This document shows, piece after piece, positions 25,337-35,651 of a stretch of 64,000 nucleotides of DNA; position 1 is the first letter of the stretch; each line of letters starts with the position of its first letter. The position numbers were made by a program, and so were the translations under genes. This DNA is from Melioribacteraceae bacterium (GTDB lineage: Bacteria; Bacteroidota; Ignavibacteria; Ignavibacteriales; Melioribacteraceae). The notes under the pieces are model-generated. The model was not told the DNA's origin. It searched no databases and saw nothing but the letters and a program-made list of their open reading frames with translations. The stretch lies in assembly GCA_015493615.1 (NCBI GenBank), contig WGCV01000043.1, forward strand, positions 1 through 64,000, written 5' to 3'.

Positions 25337-27415
25337 ATGAAATTAAAAATAACTATTAAAACAATTACACTTTTTTTATTTGCAATAAATATTTTCGGCG
25401 GTATTAATATGGCTCAGACACACAATATTAACTTGGATGAAATTTACTCAAATAAAAAGCTCGGCGCTTTTCAAGAAGGCGGTAAAACTTATTTCAGACT
25501 TTTTGCTCCCACCGCGGTTAATGTTCTCCTTTATTTATCGGACTCGGCAGATTTTAACGGCGGAAAATATTTTGCGGCTCAAGAAGATAGCGACGGAGTT
25601 TGGGAAATTTCCTTCCCGAAAATCGAGAATAAAAAATTCTACGGTTATAAAGTATTTCATTCAAAGCAGGAAGCGGAAAAAGAAATCCCGATTGCCATCG
25701 ATCCCTATTCCAAAGCCGTTGCAACTTTCAACACTTATATGAATCCGAGACTTTCGGTTTATCTTCCTCATCAAAAGTTTGATTGGGAAGGGGATAAATG
25801 GATCAGACGAAATCACAACGATCTGATTATTTATGAAATGCATGTGCGGGACATGACCGCGGACCCGAGCGCCGGAGTTTCAAAGCCGGGAACGTATTCG
25901 GGATTGGTCGAGACGGGTAAAACCGGAGGCTTGAGCTACATTAAAAATCTTGGCGTTAATGCGGTTGAACTTTTACCTACACAGGAATTTGCGAACATTG
26001 AAATTCCCTACGGAAAAGAGTTTCACGGGATGAAAAACACGTGGAATCCTTACGAGAGAAATCACTGGGGATATATGACGGCGGCGTTTTTTGCTCCCGA
26101 GGCGTATTATTCCGAAGATGTTAAAAATCTAAAATGGAACAGCTGGAGCGGAACGGAAGGGAAACAAATCAATGATTTTAAGAATATGGTAAAGTCATTT
26201 CACCGGAACGGAATTGCAGTAATAATGGATGTGGTTTATAATCATCTCTCCGAATATGAATTGGGAAATCTGAAACAGATTGATAAAGAATATTATTTCC
26301 GTTTGGACGGCAAAGGAAACTTCCTTTCAAAAAGTTACTGTGGAAACGACTTAAAAACGGAAAGGAAAATGACTCGCCGCTTGATTGTGGAAAGCGTTCT
26401 TTTCTGGATGAAGGAATATCATGTTGACGGCTTCAGATTTGATTTAGCCGCGATGATTGATTGGGAAACGGTCGAAGATATAATTAAGGAAGCAAGAAAA
26501 ATAAATCCGGATGTTGTGATTATTGCTGAGCCTTGGGGCGGCGGAAAGTATTCGCCGAAGGAATTTTCGGCGCGCGGCTGGGCGGCGTGGAATGACCAAA
26601 TCAGAAACGGGGTAAAAGGGCAAAATCCCCATGACGGATTAGGTTGGATTTTCGGGAAGATGCAGGGGGATAATAGTATTGAGCGAATCAGAAGTTATGT
26701 GCGCGGAACGCTAATTACTGATAAGGGAGGAATTTTTCAGAAGGCGGAACATTCGGTTAATTATCTCGAATCGCACGACGATAACACTCTCGGAGATTTT
26801 ATCCGGCTCGGTCTCGGTAAAGTGAAGGAAGGGGAAAAGATTAAAGATTTGCAATCCAATGCGAAATTGGACGACGAGGAGCTTCGTCTTAATAAATTAG
26901 CTGCAATGTTTCTGCTAACTTCCCGCGGAATGACAATGATTGCCGAAGGGCAGGAGTTTGCGCGCTCGAAAGTTGTTGATTGGAACGCTTCCGTTCCTGA
27001 TGAACATAAAGGGGAAATTGACCATAACTCCTACAACAAGGATAACGCGACAAATTATTTAAATTTTAATTTCGCTAAACTTAATCAAGATTTTGTCGAT
27101 TATTACTCGGGATTAATAGCGATAAGAAAAAATTATCCCGCGTTCAGAAGAGCAAAGTATAACGACGTTCAATTTATTGAAACAAATGACGACTATTTGC
27201 TGGCTTATACTTTGACTTTTAATAAATCCGAGTTTTTTGTTGTGATGAATGCCAACAGAGACAACGGGAAAGAAGTTAATTTGCCGGAAGGCGAGTGGGG
27301 AATTCTTGCCTCGCCTGAAAAAGCCGGAGTAAAAGTTTCCTCGATTGTTTCAGATAAAATAAGCGCGCCGCGTTCTTCGGGATTTATTTTGATGAAAATT
27401 TTTAAGGAAAAATAA
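25337..27415 (+). CDS. Secreted GH13 pullulanase/isoamylase-type debranching enzyme
   Basis: A 692-residue protein with a signal peptide (MKLKITIKTITLFLFAINIF). An N-terminal CBM48-like domain (KTYFRLFAPTAVNVLLYL) precedes a GH13 barrel. The pullulanase motif YNWGY is replaced by the related NPYERNHWGYM. Catalytic motifs are DVVYNHLSE, GFRFDLAAM (nucleophile Asp369), IIAEPWGGG (acid Glu398) and ESHDDN (His480-Asp481). A C-terminal beta domain follows. The enzyme should cut alpha-1,6 branches of glycogen, pullulan or starch limit dextrins, in the periplasm or outside. The MalQ and MFS genes in the window suit the same alpha-glucan route. GGAG precedes the ATG by 6 bases. No T9SS tail is present. 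Confidence 0.88.
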   Translation: MKLKITIKTITLFLFAINIFGGINMAQTHNINLDEIYSNKKLGAFQEGGKTYFRLFAPTAVNVLLYLSDSADFNGGKYFAAQEDSDGVWEISFPKIENKKFYGYKVFHSKQEAEKEIPIAIDPYSKAVATFNTYMNPRLSVYLPHQKFDWEGDKWIRRNHNDLIIYEMHVRDMTADPSAGVSKPGTYSGLVETGKTGGLSYIKNLGVNAVELLPTQEFANIEIPYGKEFHGMKNTWNPYERNHWGYMTAAFFAPEAYYSEDVKNLKWNSWSGTEGKQINDFKNMVKSFHRNGIAVIMDVVYNHLSEYELGNLKQIDKEYYFRLDGKGNFLSKSYCGNDLKTERKMTRRLIVESVLFWMKEYHVDGFRFDLAAMIDWETVEDIIKEARKINPDVVIIAEPWGGGKYSPKEFSARGWAAWNDQIRNGVKGQNPHDGLGWIFGKMQGDNSIERIRSYVRGTLITDKGGIFQKAEHSVNYLESHDDNTLGDFIRLGLGKVKEGEKIKDLQSNAKLDDEELRLNKLAAMFLLTSRGMTMIAEGQEFARSKVVDWNASVPDEHKGEIDHNSYNKDNATNYLNFNFAKLNQDFVDYYSGLIAIRKNYPAFRRAKYNDVQFIETNDDYLLAYTLTFNKSEFFVVMNANRDNGKEVNLPEGEWGILASPEKAGVKVSSIVSDKISAPRSSGFILMKIFKEK

Positions 27416-27476
27416 ATATTTGCATTTTAATTAAAAAATGCTTAACGTATAACTAATATAACCAAGGGGTTTGAGG

Positions 27477-30400
27477 TTGTTTAAATTCAGAAAATATTTT
27501 TTAATTCTATCTTTTCTCCTGTCATTTTTCTCATTTGAGAGCTATCGCGCTCAATCTTTTCCCGTTGTTCCAAAGGGCTGGGTTTCCACAAGCAACGGCG
27601 TTCATCTTAAAACAAAAATTTTATTTATGCCGGACAGCACTGTCTATTTGGAATGGCCCGGCAATATTAACGGCGCGGGATTTAAAATCAAAATCGGAAG
27701 TTCTTCAGGAAACTACAATTATTCAAATTCATTTTTCCCTAAAGATGTAAACGGAGTCGATGTCGGTAACGGAGTTTTCAGAGATTCTTTCATTCCTTCT
27801 CAAGTTTCGCTTCCCGTCGGGCGCTATTTCGGAATCATAACAAACTCGCAGTTTGATAATTTAAATGATATTGTCAATGACCAAAACGCACTCTATTCAA
27901 ATGAGTTTCAGTTTGTAGTGGAAGCTAATTCGGCTCCGACGGCAATTGCGCCGCTCGGTACGATTGATAACTCTACTCCCGTTTTCCAGTGGACAAGTAT
28001 TTCGGGAGTTGTTTCATACTGGCTTCTTGTTTCCAGTAATCCTTTTGAAATAACTACCGACTCGCTCGGCAATATTCAGATTGAAGGTGCGAACTTGGTT
28101 TGGAATTACACAACGAACCAAACATCCGCTCAGTACGGCGATGTAAATCCGCTGAATCCTTACGACCAGGGAACTCCGCCCCCGCTTCTTCCCGGGCACA
28201 CATATAATTACGTAATCTTAAATCTTTATGAAGAAAACAACCCGATATTCGGAAGCCCGATAACTTCCGGAGTTTATTCTTTTACATATGAATCAGGCAA
28301 TCAGCAAGTTCCTCCCCAGCTTTTCACTCCGGCGGACAGCTCCTCTTTCGATGCCGACGAAACAATTACTTTTACTTGGGAATCTGTCGATTGGGCAAAC
28401 AGCTACTCAATTTATCTTTACCAGCGCGTTATGTCATTCGGCGGGAACGATCAGACGATTGACGTTCCTGTTTGGAACAGCACAACGACAAATACTTTTG
28501 TCGATTTTAACGCAGGTTCAATGCTGAACAAAGGAACTTATGTTTGGTTTGTTGTTCCCAATGATGCTCAAGGCGCGGGAGCCGCAAGCGAAACTTATCT
28601 TTTTTATTATAATAAGGAATTAGGTTCATTCCGGCTGCAGGCTAAATCTACTTTGGATAATTCCACATTGTTGAATTATCAGGCACAGGCGGTTGCAATC
28701 GACGGCGGAATAACTCCGGCAAATCCGTTTTTGGTTATTGATTCCGAAACATACAGCGACAGTCTTGTAGTCGGCACTTATCAATTTACCGGAAGCAAAG
28801 TAGGATACAACGATACAACCGTAACAGTTACGATTTCATCCGATGATACGCCAGAAAACCCCGAAGTAATTACATTCTATTTTACTCCGCTGCCGGCTTT
28901 AATATCGGGGAATGTTTTTGAAGATGGTACAAACCAGCCTGTTGCAAACGCTAATGTTGTTTTAACAAATACAACTACCGGCGACGTTCAATCAACCGTA
29001 ACATCATCGAACGGATACTATTATTTAAGCGCGGTTATCGGAAGTTACAGGCTAGATATTTCCAAGCCCGGATATATTTCCAGCGACCCTCTCTACCTTA
29101 ATCTTCCCAGCGGACAAACAAATGTAAACGATATTTATTTAGTTAAGGATGAAGCGTTTATTTCCGGGAAAGTAGTCAACGATTTAGGCTCTTCAATTCA
29201 GCTGGCTTCCGTAACTGCTACTAGGGGAAACACAGTTGAACAAACCAACAGTAACGAGGATGGAGATTACAGTTTTACTTTATCTTCGGGGACATGGACG
29301 ATTGAGGTTAGTAAATTAGGTTTTATATCCCCTGAGCCGTTAACCGTAAATCTTGCAACGGGCGATAATTTACAAAATCAGAATTTAACTCTTATTCCAC
29401 GCGCCAATCAAGTTTCGGGAATTGTATATAAAGTAATTGATTTGGGAAACGGTCAAACTTCGAGCGTGCCGTTTGAAGGAGTTACGGTAACGGCTTCTCC
29501 CCTTACGGGAACTTCACAGACAGCCGTAACGGACGCGTCGGGGAATTACATTTTCAGTCTGCGACAGGGAACATATACTTTCTCCGTTTCCAAGAGCGGT
29601 TATACTCCTTCCAACCCGATTCAGCTTTCACTCGGCGTAGGGGAAACGGTTGATAATATTGAGTTTACACTTACTCCGAATCCTGCGTCTGTTTCAGGAC
29701 AAGTTAAACTATCGGACGGAACGGGGTTATCGGGAGCGACTGTTGAAGTTGCGAGAGTAGCTTCAACTCAGACCGATGTTAACGGACTTTACACGCTCAG
29801 TCTTTCCGAAGGGACTCACGAAATTACCGCTTCGAAGACAGGTTATATTTCGCCGGATCCGGTTTCTCTTTCTATTTCTCCGGGAGATAATTTTACTGGA
29901 ATTGATTTTACGCTTACGCCGAACGCTGGCACAATCTCCGGTAGCGTTACAAGCGGCGGACTTCCTCTATCGGGCGCAACGGTAACTTTTGTATCCGGCG
30001 GAGATACTTTAACCGCAACAACCGATAATTACGGCGATTACACTAAAAGTCTGCAGCCCGGAACGTGGAGCGTATTTGTTTCCAAATCCGGTTTTATTAC
30101 AAGCGACGCGGTTTCCGTTTCAATCGGGGCGGGACAATCGAGCGGAAATAATAATTTTTCACTGGTGCAGAATATTGCAACAGTAAGCGGATTGGTTACT
30201 TCCAACTCATCTCCCCTGAGGAATGCGGATGTTGTCATTTATGATAATGCAACGGGCGATGTGGTTTCAAGCACAGTCTCAAATGCGTCCGGAAGTTTCT
30301 CTTCTCCTCTTGAAGCGGGAAAGTCCTACAAAATAACGGCTTCAAAAACCGGCTACAGTTCCGACACTAAAATCACTGAAGTTCTCGCTCCGCAGAGTTC

Positions 30401-33400
30401 CGTTTCCTTTACGTTTGAACTTGCACCTAATCCATCTTCGATTTCGGGAAAGATTTTTTCCGGCGCTCAAACTGCATTATCCCAAACAAAAGTTTATTTA
30501 AGAAACAGTAATAATTCCTTAATCGACAGTGTCTTGTCCGATCAAAACGGGAACTATTCGTTTGGACTTTCAGCGGGTGACTTTACCGTTCTTTCCCGTA
30601 AGGCAGGCTATTTGCCTGACAGCGTTTCCGTTTCGGTGGCAGTCGGGCAAACGCTCAGTAATGTAAATCTTACTTTGGCTGAAAACTTTGCTTCGATTTC
30701 CGGTTATGTTAAAGATTCACAAAATGCCGGACTTGAAGGCGTAATGGTTAATCTTGTTTCGAGCGGCGGCGGCAAAACTACTTTTTCGCTTTCGGACGGA
30801 AGCTATTTGTTGAACAAGTTAGTCGGGGGAACATACACATTAACATTTTCAAAAGAAGGTTTTTCCGATTCGACAATTTCTCCGGTAACTTTCAACGATG
30901 GAGACTCGAAAACGATTAATGTTAATCTTGCTTTACAGAACGGCGAGCTTAACGGACATACATATACTTCAGACGGAAATATTCTTCCCGATGTTACGAT
31001 ACAAGTTAATCGCGGCGGAAAGAATTATATTTACGCAACATCGGACGAAGCAGGTTTTTATTCTTTAACTTCCCTTGCGGCGGGAAACTATACGGTTTCA
31101 GCTTCCAAATCAGGATACAGAAGTTCGCAGATTTCCAATTTTACAATATCGTCAACCGATTCGGTTGTTACGGTTGATTTTAATGATTTCCAAAAGAACA
31201 CTGCTCAGGTTATTGGCAGCGTAATTGACAGCTCCGGATCAACTCCTCTCGCCGGGGCTGAAGTTTCTATTTCGGGAGATAACGGTTCTGCCTCAACTCA
31301 GAGCGGCTCGTCCGGCGAATTTGTTTTGTCAAACCTTTTCCCAGGGAATTATCAGCTAACGGCTCAACTCCAAAATTATTCCGCTTCTCCGATTTCAATC
31401 ACAATCGGAGATACGACTACCGTTGTTAACCAAAACATCGTTATGTCAAAAACTACCGGAACTATATCGGGCAATGTGGTTAACCAGCTGGGAGCTTCTC
31501 TCGGTTTTCCGGTTACCGTTAAAGCCGCTTCGGGCGAACATCTTTACACGGTTCAGAGCGATAATAACGGAAACTTTGTCTTTCCGGATGTAGCGCCCGA
31601 TTCTTCATATACTGTCTCTACGGATATTTATGCGGAAGGTTACGTGAATGCGGTACAAGAAAATGTTGCCGTTATCTCAAATCAAAACAGCAATGTTGGG
31701 GAGCTGGTTGTAGCCGTTCATACTTCAAAGATTTTCGGTAATGTCGGCGTAACCGATGTTTCGGTTCAGCTTAACGACGCAGGCGGCAACACGGTTGCGA
31801 TTCAGCAGTCCGATTTTAACGGCGATTTTGAATTTACTTATTTGGCGGAAGGAAGTTACAATGTAATTCCGGTAAAAGCCGGTTATGTTTTCTCGCCCGC
31901 TTCCCAATCGGTAACTGTCGGAATAGGGGAGGAGAAGAATATTAATTTTACATCAACGCCTAATATTGCCGATCTTGCGGTGCGCACGGTTGATGAATCG
32001 GGGAATGCTCTTTCGCAGGTTGTTGTAACAGTCGTTAATTCCGATACCAACTTTATACAATCGGAGAACAGCAACGGCGACGGATTAGCCCTGTTTGAAA
32101 ATCTTCCCGCGGATACATATATTGTTACTCCGTCATTAGCCGGATTTTCCTCTACTCCGGTAAATAATACGCTCAGCTTAAATGCCGGAGATTCAACTGC
32201 AATTTCATTCACATTTGTACAGAATGAGGCTTCGATTTCGGGAACGATATTTAAGGAATTAAACGGCGGTGGAACCGCTCCGCTACCGGGCGCAGTGATT
32301 GAAGCTAAAAGGATTTCATCCGGAGAAACATTCAGAGCGCAATCTGATTCCTCCGGAAATTACTTAATTGCGGATTTACCGAGAGAAACTTTTGATGTAA
32401 CCGTAAGCAAGAGCGGATTTGTAAGCGACGAACGCCAGGCGGATTTATCCGGCGGCGGCAGCAGTAACTTTAATTTTACTTTGGCTCCTAAGATTGTGGT
32501 ATTAACGGGGAAGGTGATTTCGGCGGCTCCGGAGGAAGTTTCGGGACTGCAAATAGACGCCGTTTCAAATTTCGGCGAGTTTCACACCGTAACAGATGAT
32601 AACGGAGATTACACTTTTGCCGAACTTCCTATTGCCGTCGGAGCAAATGATACAACTCTTTATATATTAAGCATCAACGGAAAAGGAATATCACAGATAA
32701 TCCGTATTCCCTCATCCGCGCTTAACACAACTGTTGAAGCGAATGATTTTCTTCTTCCAAGCGGCGAGATTACCGTTTCGGTAACCGAGTGCGGTTCTCC
32801 TCTCGAAGATGTAAATGTTACAATCGTCAAGCCTGACGGAACGACTATTTCTAAAGTTACAGGAGTAAACGGCGTTATTGAATCGGGAAGAAACTTATCA
32901 TCGGGCGAGTATTCGATTCACCTTCTTAAAAGCACATATCTCGCTCCTCAGCGGTTAAAAACCGCTTTGCTTACCGATACGTCGTCTGTTGATTTTAACG
33001 CGGCTCTGCCTTTTACATTTGTCCCTGTCTCCGAAGCGTTTTCCAATTCCGCTACCGAGTTAAAAATTAATTTTAATCGCGGTTGCGAATTGTCCGATTC
33101 GGCGTATGGAAAAATCTATTACAAACTTTCTTCCGTAAACGAGTATTCCGAAGTTGAGATGACGAAAACGGATTCCTCCTTCTTCGGAGAAATTCTGCCG
33201 TTGTATTCAACCGAAACAATTGATTATTTTGTTAAAGCAAGGAGTAACGGCGTTATCTATAAATCGGACGAATTTTCGGTAACTCCGAAAGCGGCGGGAA
33301 TTTTATCTTCATTGAGTATTAATCCGGAGATGAATAATATACTTCTTCGTCCAGGAGATAATTATCAGTTAAGCTTGGTTTTGCTCGACGGTATTCAACA

Positions 33401-34673
33401 ATCTCTAAAAGATAAATTTACCGGAGAAGGTCACGAAGGAAGATTATCAATTTCCGTTTCATCAAATCTTGAACTTTCGTTCCCTAATCAAGAGGACAGC
33501 GCTTCATTCGTGATTACGGCTGATGAAGCGGGCGAAAGTTCAATTTCGGTTACAGCATTTTTGAACGGTGTTTCAATAAATAAAACAGCTTCTTTTACTG
33601 TGGGCGAGATTGTTCTGGAATCTTTCTCAATCGCGTCTCCGCAGACAAGACTTTCCAACAGAAGCGCCGGAATTCAGTTCTCACTTTCGGCAACGGACAC
33701 TTCGGGACGAAGTGTGGCTCTCGGAAACAATGTTGAATGGGACATCGCTCCGGTTACTGCAATTTCAGACAATGATTACAGTATCTTCCGCAGTTCCGGT
33801 TTTTACCGTCCAGTGGATTCAACATTTTTCGGGAATATTAAAATTATGGCAAAGGATGCCATAAGCGGATTGAGCGCGGAAACGAAACTCACAGTCTATG
33901 CGGAGATTTATCCGAACAGAACAAGTTTCCTTTCAAATAATAACGGATTCTCATTGTTGCTTCCCACAAATGCGGTGAACATTCCGATTCAGCTTGAGCT
34001 TAATAATAGAAGCGTAAAATCGGTTAAGAAATATGTTACTCCCATCGGTTCTTCCAAAAGGTTTGTCGCCGCGGATAACTCCTACTCGCTCAGCTACAGC
34101 TCTTCAACGGCTCTGCCCGGCGACAGCTTAATGGCGTATGGCAAGATTACTCTCCCCGACGCCGCTTCGTTTGATTTGATGCAGGGCGGTAAAGCGCTCG
34201 GATATTATGATACTCATAAAAATAATTGGCGTCTTCTTACGGGAACATCTTCTCTTGCAAAGAGCGGCGCCGGCGACGGATATTCATACGACAAGTTTAA
34301 TAAATTCGGCGAGTATATTTTGCTCAGCGAAAGTCAGCCGCTCGGATTAAAATATCTTGCCGCGTTACCTTCTCCTTTTTCGCCTGACGTGGCGCCTGTT
34401 AAAATCGGCTATTTCCTTACATCAGACGCTCCGCCGGCAATGGTAACAATAAAGATTTATAATATTAACGGAGAGCTTGTCAGAACGCTTCTCGAAAACG
34501 ATATCCAATTCGCCGGCAAATACGGCGGAAGCAGTTCGTTGAAGAGCATTACTTGGGACGGCAAAACAGATGGCGGAAATCTGTCCCGCAACGGAAGATA
34601 CATAATTCACATTTCCGCGAAAGATGGCAAGAATGAAGTTTCACAACTTTTACAAGTAGTTTTGATTAAGTAA
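27477..34673 (+). CDS. Giant secreted protein with about 16 carboxypeptidase-regulatory-like repeats
   Basis: The start is a TTG at 27477 with AAGGGG 7 bases upstream; no ATG lies near, and a TTG at 27471 would be too close to that site. The product has about 2398 residues. Signal peptide MFKFRKYFLILSFLLSF is followed by an FN3/Ig-like N-terminal region (about 30-390). Then come some 16 beta-sandwich units of 70-85 residues (about 470-1830) with the pattern SG-x-V, G-A-x-V, G-x-Y and SKxGYxS, as in carboxypeptidase D regulatory domains. Later Ig-like regions precede a FlgD-like end (IKIYNINGELVRTLLEND) after PSPFSPD. The role is probably surface adhesion or scaffolding. The next gene encodes a PorV-like protein and starts right at the stop codon. 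Confidence 0.85.
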   Translation: MFKFRKYFLILSFLLSFFSFESYRAQSFPVVPKGWVSTSNGVHLKTKILFMPDSTVYLEWPGNINGAGFKIKIGSSSGNYNYSNSFFPKDVNGVDVGNGVFRDSFIPSQVSLPVGRYFGIITNSQFDNLNDIVNDQNALYSNEFQFVVEANSAPTAIAPLGTIDNSTPVFQWTSISGVVSYWLLVSSNPFEITTDSLGNIQIEGANLVWNYTTNQTSAQYGDVNPLNPYDQGTPPPLLPGHTYNYVILNLYEENNPIFGSPITSGVYSFTYESGNQQVPPQLFTPADSSSFDADETITFTWESVDWANSYSIYLYQRVMSFGGNDQTIDVPVWNSTTTNTFVDFNAGSMLNKGTYVWFVVPNDAQGAGAASETYLFYYNKELGSFRLQAKSTLDNSTLLNYQAQAVAIDGGITPANPFLVIDSETYSDSLVVGTYQFTGSKVGYNDTTVTVTISSDDTPENPEVITFYFTPLPALISGNVFEDGTNQPVANANVVLTNTTTGDVQSTVTSSNGYYYLSAVIGSYRLDISKPGYISSDPLYLNLPSGQTNVNDIYLVKDEAFISGKVVNDLGSSIQLASVTATRGNTVEQTNSNEDGDYSFTLSSGTWTIEVSKLGFISPEPLTVNLATGDNLQNQNLTLIPRANQVSGIVYKVIDLGNGQTSSVPFEGVTVTASPLTGTSQTAVTDASGNYIFSLRQGTYTFSVSKSGYTPSNPIQLSLGVGETVDNIEFTLTPNPASVSGQVKLSDGTGLSGATVEVARVASTQTDVNGLYTLSLSEGTHEITASKTGYISPDPVSLSISPGDNFTGIDFTLTPNAGTISGSVTSGGLPLSGATVTFVSGGDTLTATTDNYGDYTKSLQPGTWSVFVSKSGFITSDAVSVSIGAGQSSGNNNFSLVQNIATVSGLVTSNSSPLRNADVVIYDNATGDVVSSTVSNASGSFSSPLEAGKSYKITASKTGYSSDTKITEVLAPQSSVSFTFELAPNPSSISGKIFSGAQTALSQTKVYLRNSNNSLIDSVLSDQNGNYSFGLSAGDFTVLSRKAGYLPDSVSVSVAVGQTLSNVNLTLAENFASISGYVKDSQNAGLEGVMVNLVSSGGGKTTFSLSDGSYLLNKLVGGTYTLTFSKEGFSDSTISPVTFNDGDSKTINVNLALQNGELNGHTYTSDGNILPDVTIQVNRGGKNYIYATSDEAGFYSLTSLAAGNYTVSASKSGYRSSQISNFTISSTDSVVTVDFNDFQKNTAQVIGSVIDSSGSTPLAGAEVSISGDNGSASTQSGSSGEFVLSNLFPGNYQLTAQLQNYSASPISITIGDTTTVVNQNIVMSKTTGTISGNVVNQLGASLGFPVTVKAASGEHLYTVQSDNNGNFVFPDVAPDSSYTVSTDIYAEGYVNAVQENVAVISNQNSNVGELVVAVHTSKIFGNVGVTDVSVQLNDAGGNTVAIQQSDFNGDFEFTYLAEGSYNVIPVKAGYVFSPASQSVTVGIGEEKNINFTSTPNIADLAVRTVDESGNALSQVVVTVVNSDTNFIQSENSNGDGLALFENLPADTYIVTPSLAGFSSTPVNNTLSLNAGDSTAISFTFVQNEASISGTIFKELNGGGTAPLPGAVIEAKRISSGETFRAQSDSSGNYLIADLPRETFDVTVSKSGFVSDERQADLSGGGSSNFNFTLAPKIVVLTGKVISAAPEEVSGLQIDAVSNFGEFHTVTDDNGDYTFAELPIAVGANDTTLYILSINGKGISQIIRIPSSALNTTVEANDFLLPSGEITVSVTECGSPLEDVNVTIVKPDGTTISKVTGVNGVIESGRNLSSGEYSIHLLKSTYLAPQRLKTALLTDTSSVDFNAALPFTFVPVSEAFSNSATELKINFNRGCELSDSAYGKIYYKLSSVNEYSEVEMTKTDSSFFGEILPLYSTETIDYFVKARSNGVIYKSDEFSVTPKAAGILSSLSINPEMNNILLRPGDNYQLSLVLLDGIQQSLKDKFTGEGHEGRLSISVSSNLELSFPNQEDSASFVITADEAGESSISVTAFLNGVSINKTASFTVGEIVLESFSIASPQTRLSNRSAGIQFSLSATDTSGRSVALGNNVEWDIAPVTAISDNDYSIFRSSGFYRPVDSTFFGNIKIMAKDAISGLSAETKLTVYAEIYPNRTSFLSNNNGFSLLLPTNAVNIPIQLELNNRSVKSVKKYVTPIGSSKRFVAADNSYSLSYSSSTALPGDSLMAYGKITLPDAASFDLMQGGKALGYYDTHKNNWRLLTGTSSLAKSGAGDGYSYDKFNKFGEYILLSESQPLGLKYLAALPSPFSPDVAPVKIGYFLTSDAPPAMVTIKIYNINGELVRTLLENDIQFAGKYGGSSSLKSITWDGKTDGGNLSRNGRYIIHISAKDGKNEVSQLLQVVLIK

Positions 34674-35651
34674 ATGATGACTAAAAAAATTAAATATTGT
34701 TTAACGGTTTTGCTTCTTTCTTCGGTTACCATGTTCGGTCAGGACGTTTCCGGGATTTCAGGGAGTTTTGTTGACTTGGGATTCGGAACTCGCGCTTCGG
34801 GAATGGGAAACGCTTTTACGGCACAGTCCGACGACGCAAATTCCGTATTTTGGAACCCAGGCGGACTGACTGCTTCTGAGAAGATAAAAATCGATTTTAA
34901 TTATATAAACCAGCTTGGAATTATTCCTTACAGTTCGCTTGGAGCCGTTATTCCCATCGAGAAAAAAGACGCGATCGGAGCGGGGTTAATTTACTCGGGC
35001 GATGCCGCTTTGAAGGAACTTACTTTTGTCGCCGGTTACGCAAGAAAATTAGGAAGCTTTACGGTGGGAGCAAACTTAAAATACCGGTACGCTTCTTTCG
35101 GCAATAATAATTTCAATGCCGGCGATTACACTGTTTTTGATAACGGTGAAATCACGGACGGGGAACAGAACAAAATTTTCGGAAGCGGGAACGGTTTCGG
35201 AATGGACTTGGGAGTGAGATATTCTTTGACAAAATCAGTAACGCTCGGAGTGGTCGTGAAAGATATCTTGGCGCCGTTTTATTGGAATTCGGAGAACAAG
35301 AATAGATTGAATCCCGCCCGCGGAAAATATAACGAAGCAATGCCTGTTAAAACAATCGCAGGGTTTTCGTTTAATTCCCATACCGGTTTTATCGTAAACG
35401 GTGATTACCAGCCGGCGATATTAAAAGATGAAATAAATGTCGTCCGTTTCGGAGCGGAATATACAATCTTTGATATTATTTCGTTTCGCGCCGGAACTCA
35501 GCAGTTTATAAATTCACTGCCTGATGAAAAATACAGCTTTGGCGTCGGTTTTGCATACGGACTTGGCGGAATAAAAGTCCTGGCAAATTACGCTTATGTG
35601 CTCGAGCAGCTGGCGAACACTTCAAGATTTTCAATTGGAGTTAATTTCTGA
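34674..35651 (+). CDS. PorV/PorQ family outer-membrane protein
   Basis: A 325-residue protein with a signal peptide (about 1-22, ending MFGQ) and a predicted 14-strand outer-membrane barrel ending in an aromatic-rich strand (RFSIGVNF). The motif FVDLGFGTRASGMGNAFTAQSDDANSVFWNPGGLT (residues 31-65) is the hallmark of PorV/PorQ proteins. In T9SS organisms PorV binds sorting domains and carries substrates to the attachment complex. Its ATG directly follows the stop of the giant repeat protein and its stop overlaps the next ATG, so the three genes form one unit. It may be a dedicated carrier or a barrel partner for the giant protein. Confidence 0.85.
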   Translation: MMTKKIKYCLTVLLLSSVTMFGQDVSGISGSFVDLGFGTRASGMGNAFTAQSDDANSVFWNPGGLTASEKIKIDFNYINQLGIIPYSSLGAVIPIEKKDAIGAGLIYSGDAALKELTFVAGYARKLGSFTVGANLKYRYASFGNNNFNAGDYTVFDNGEITDGEQNKIFGSGNGFGMDLGVRYSLTKSVTLGVVVKDILAPFYWNSENKNRLNPARGKYNEAMPVKTIAGFSFNSHTGFIVNGDYQPAILKDEINVVRFGAEYTIFDIISFRAGTQQFINSLPDEKYSFGVGFAYGLGGIKVLANYAYVLEQLANTSRFSIGVNF

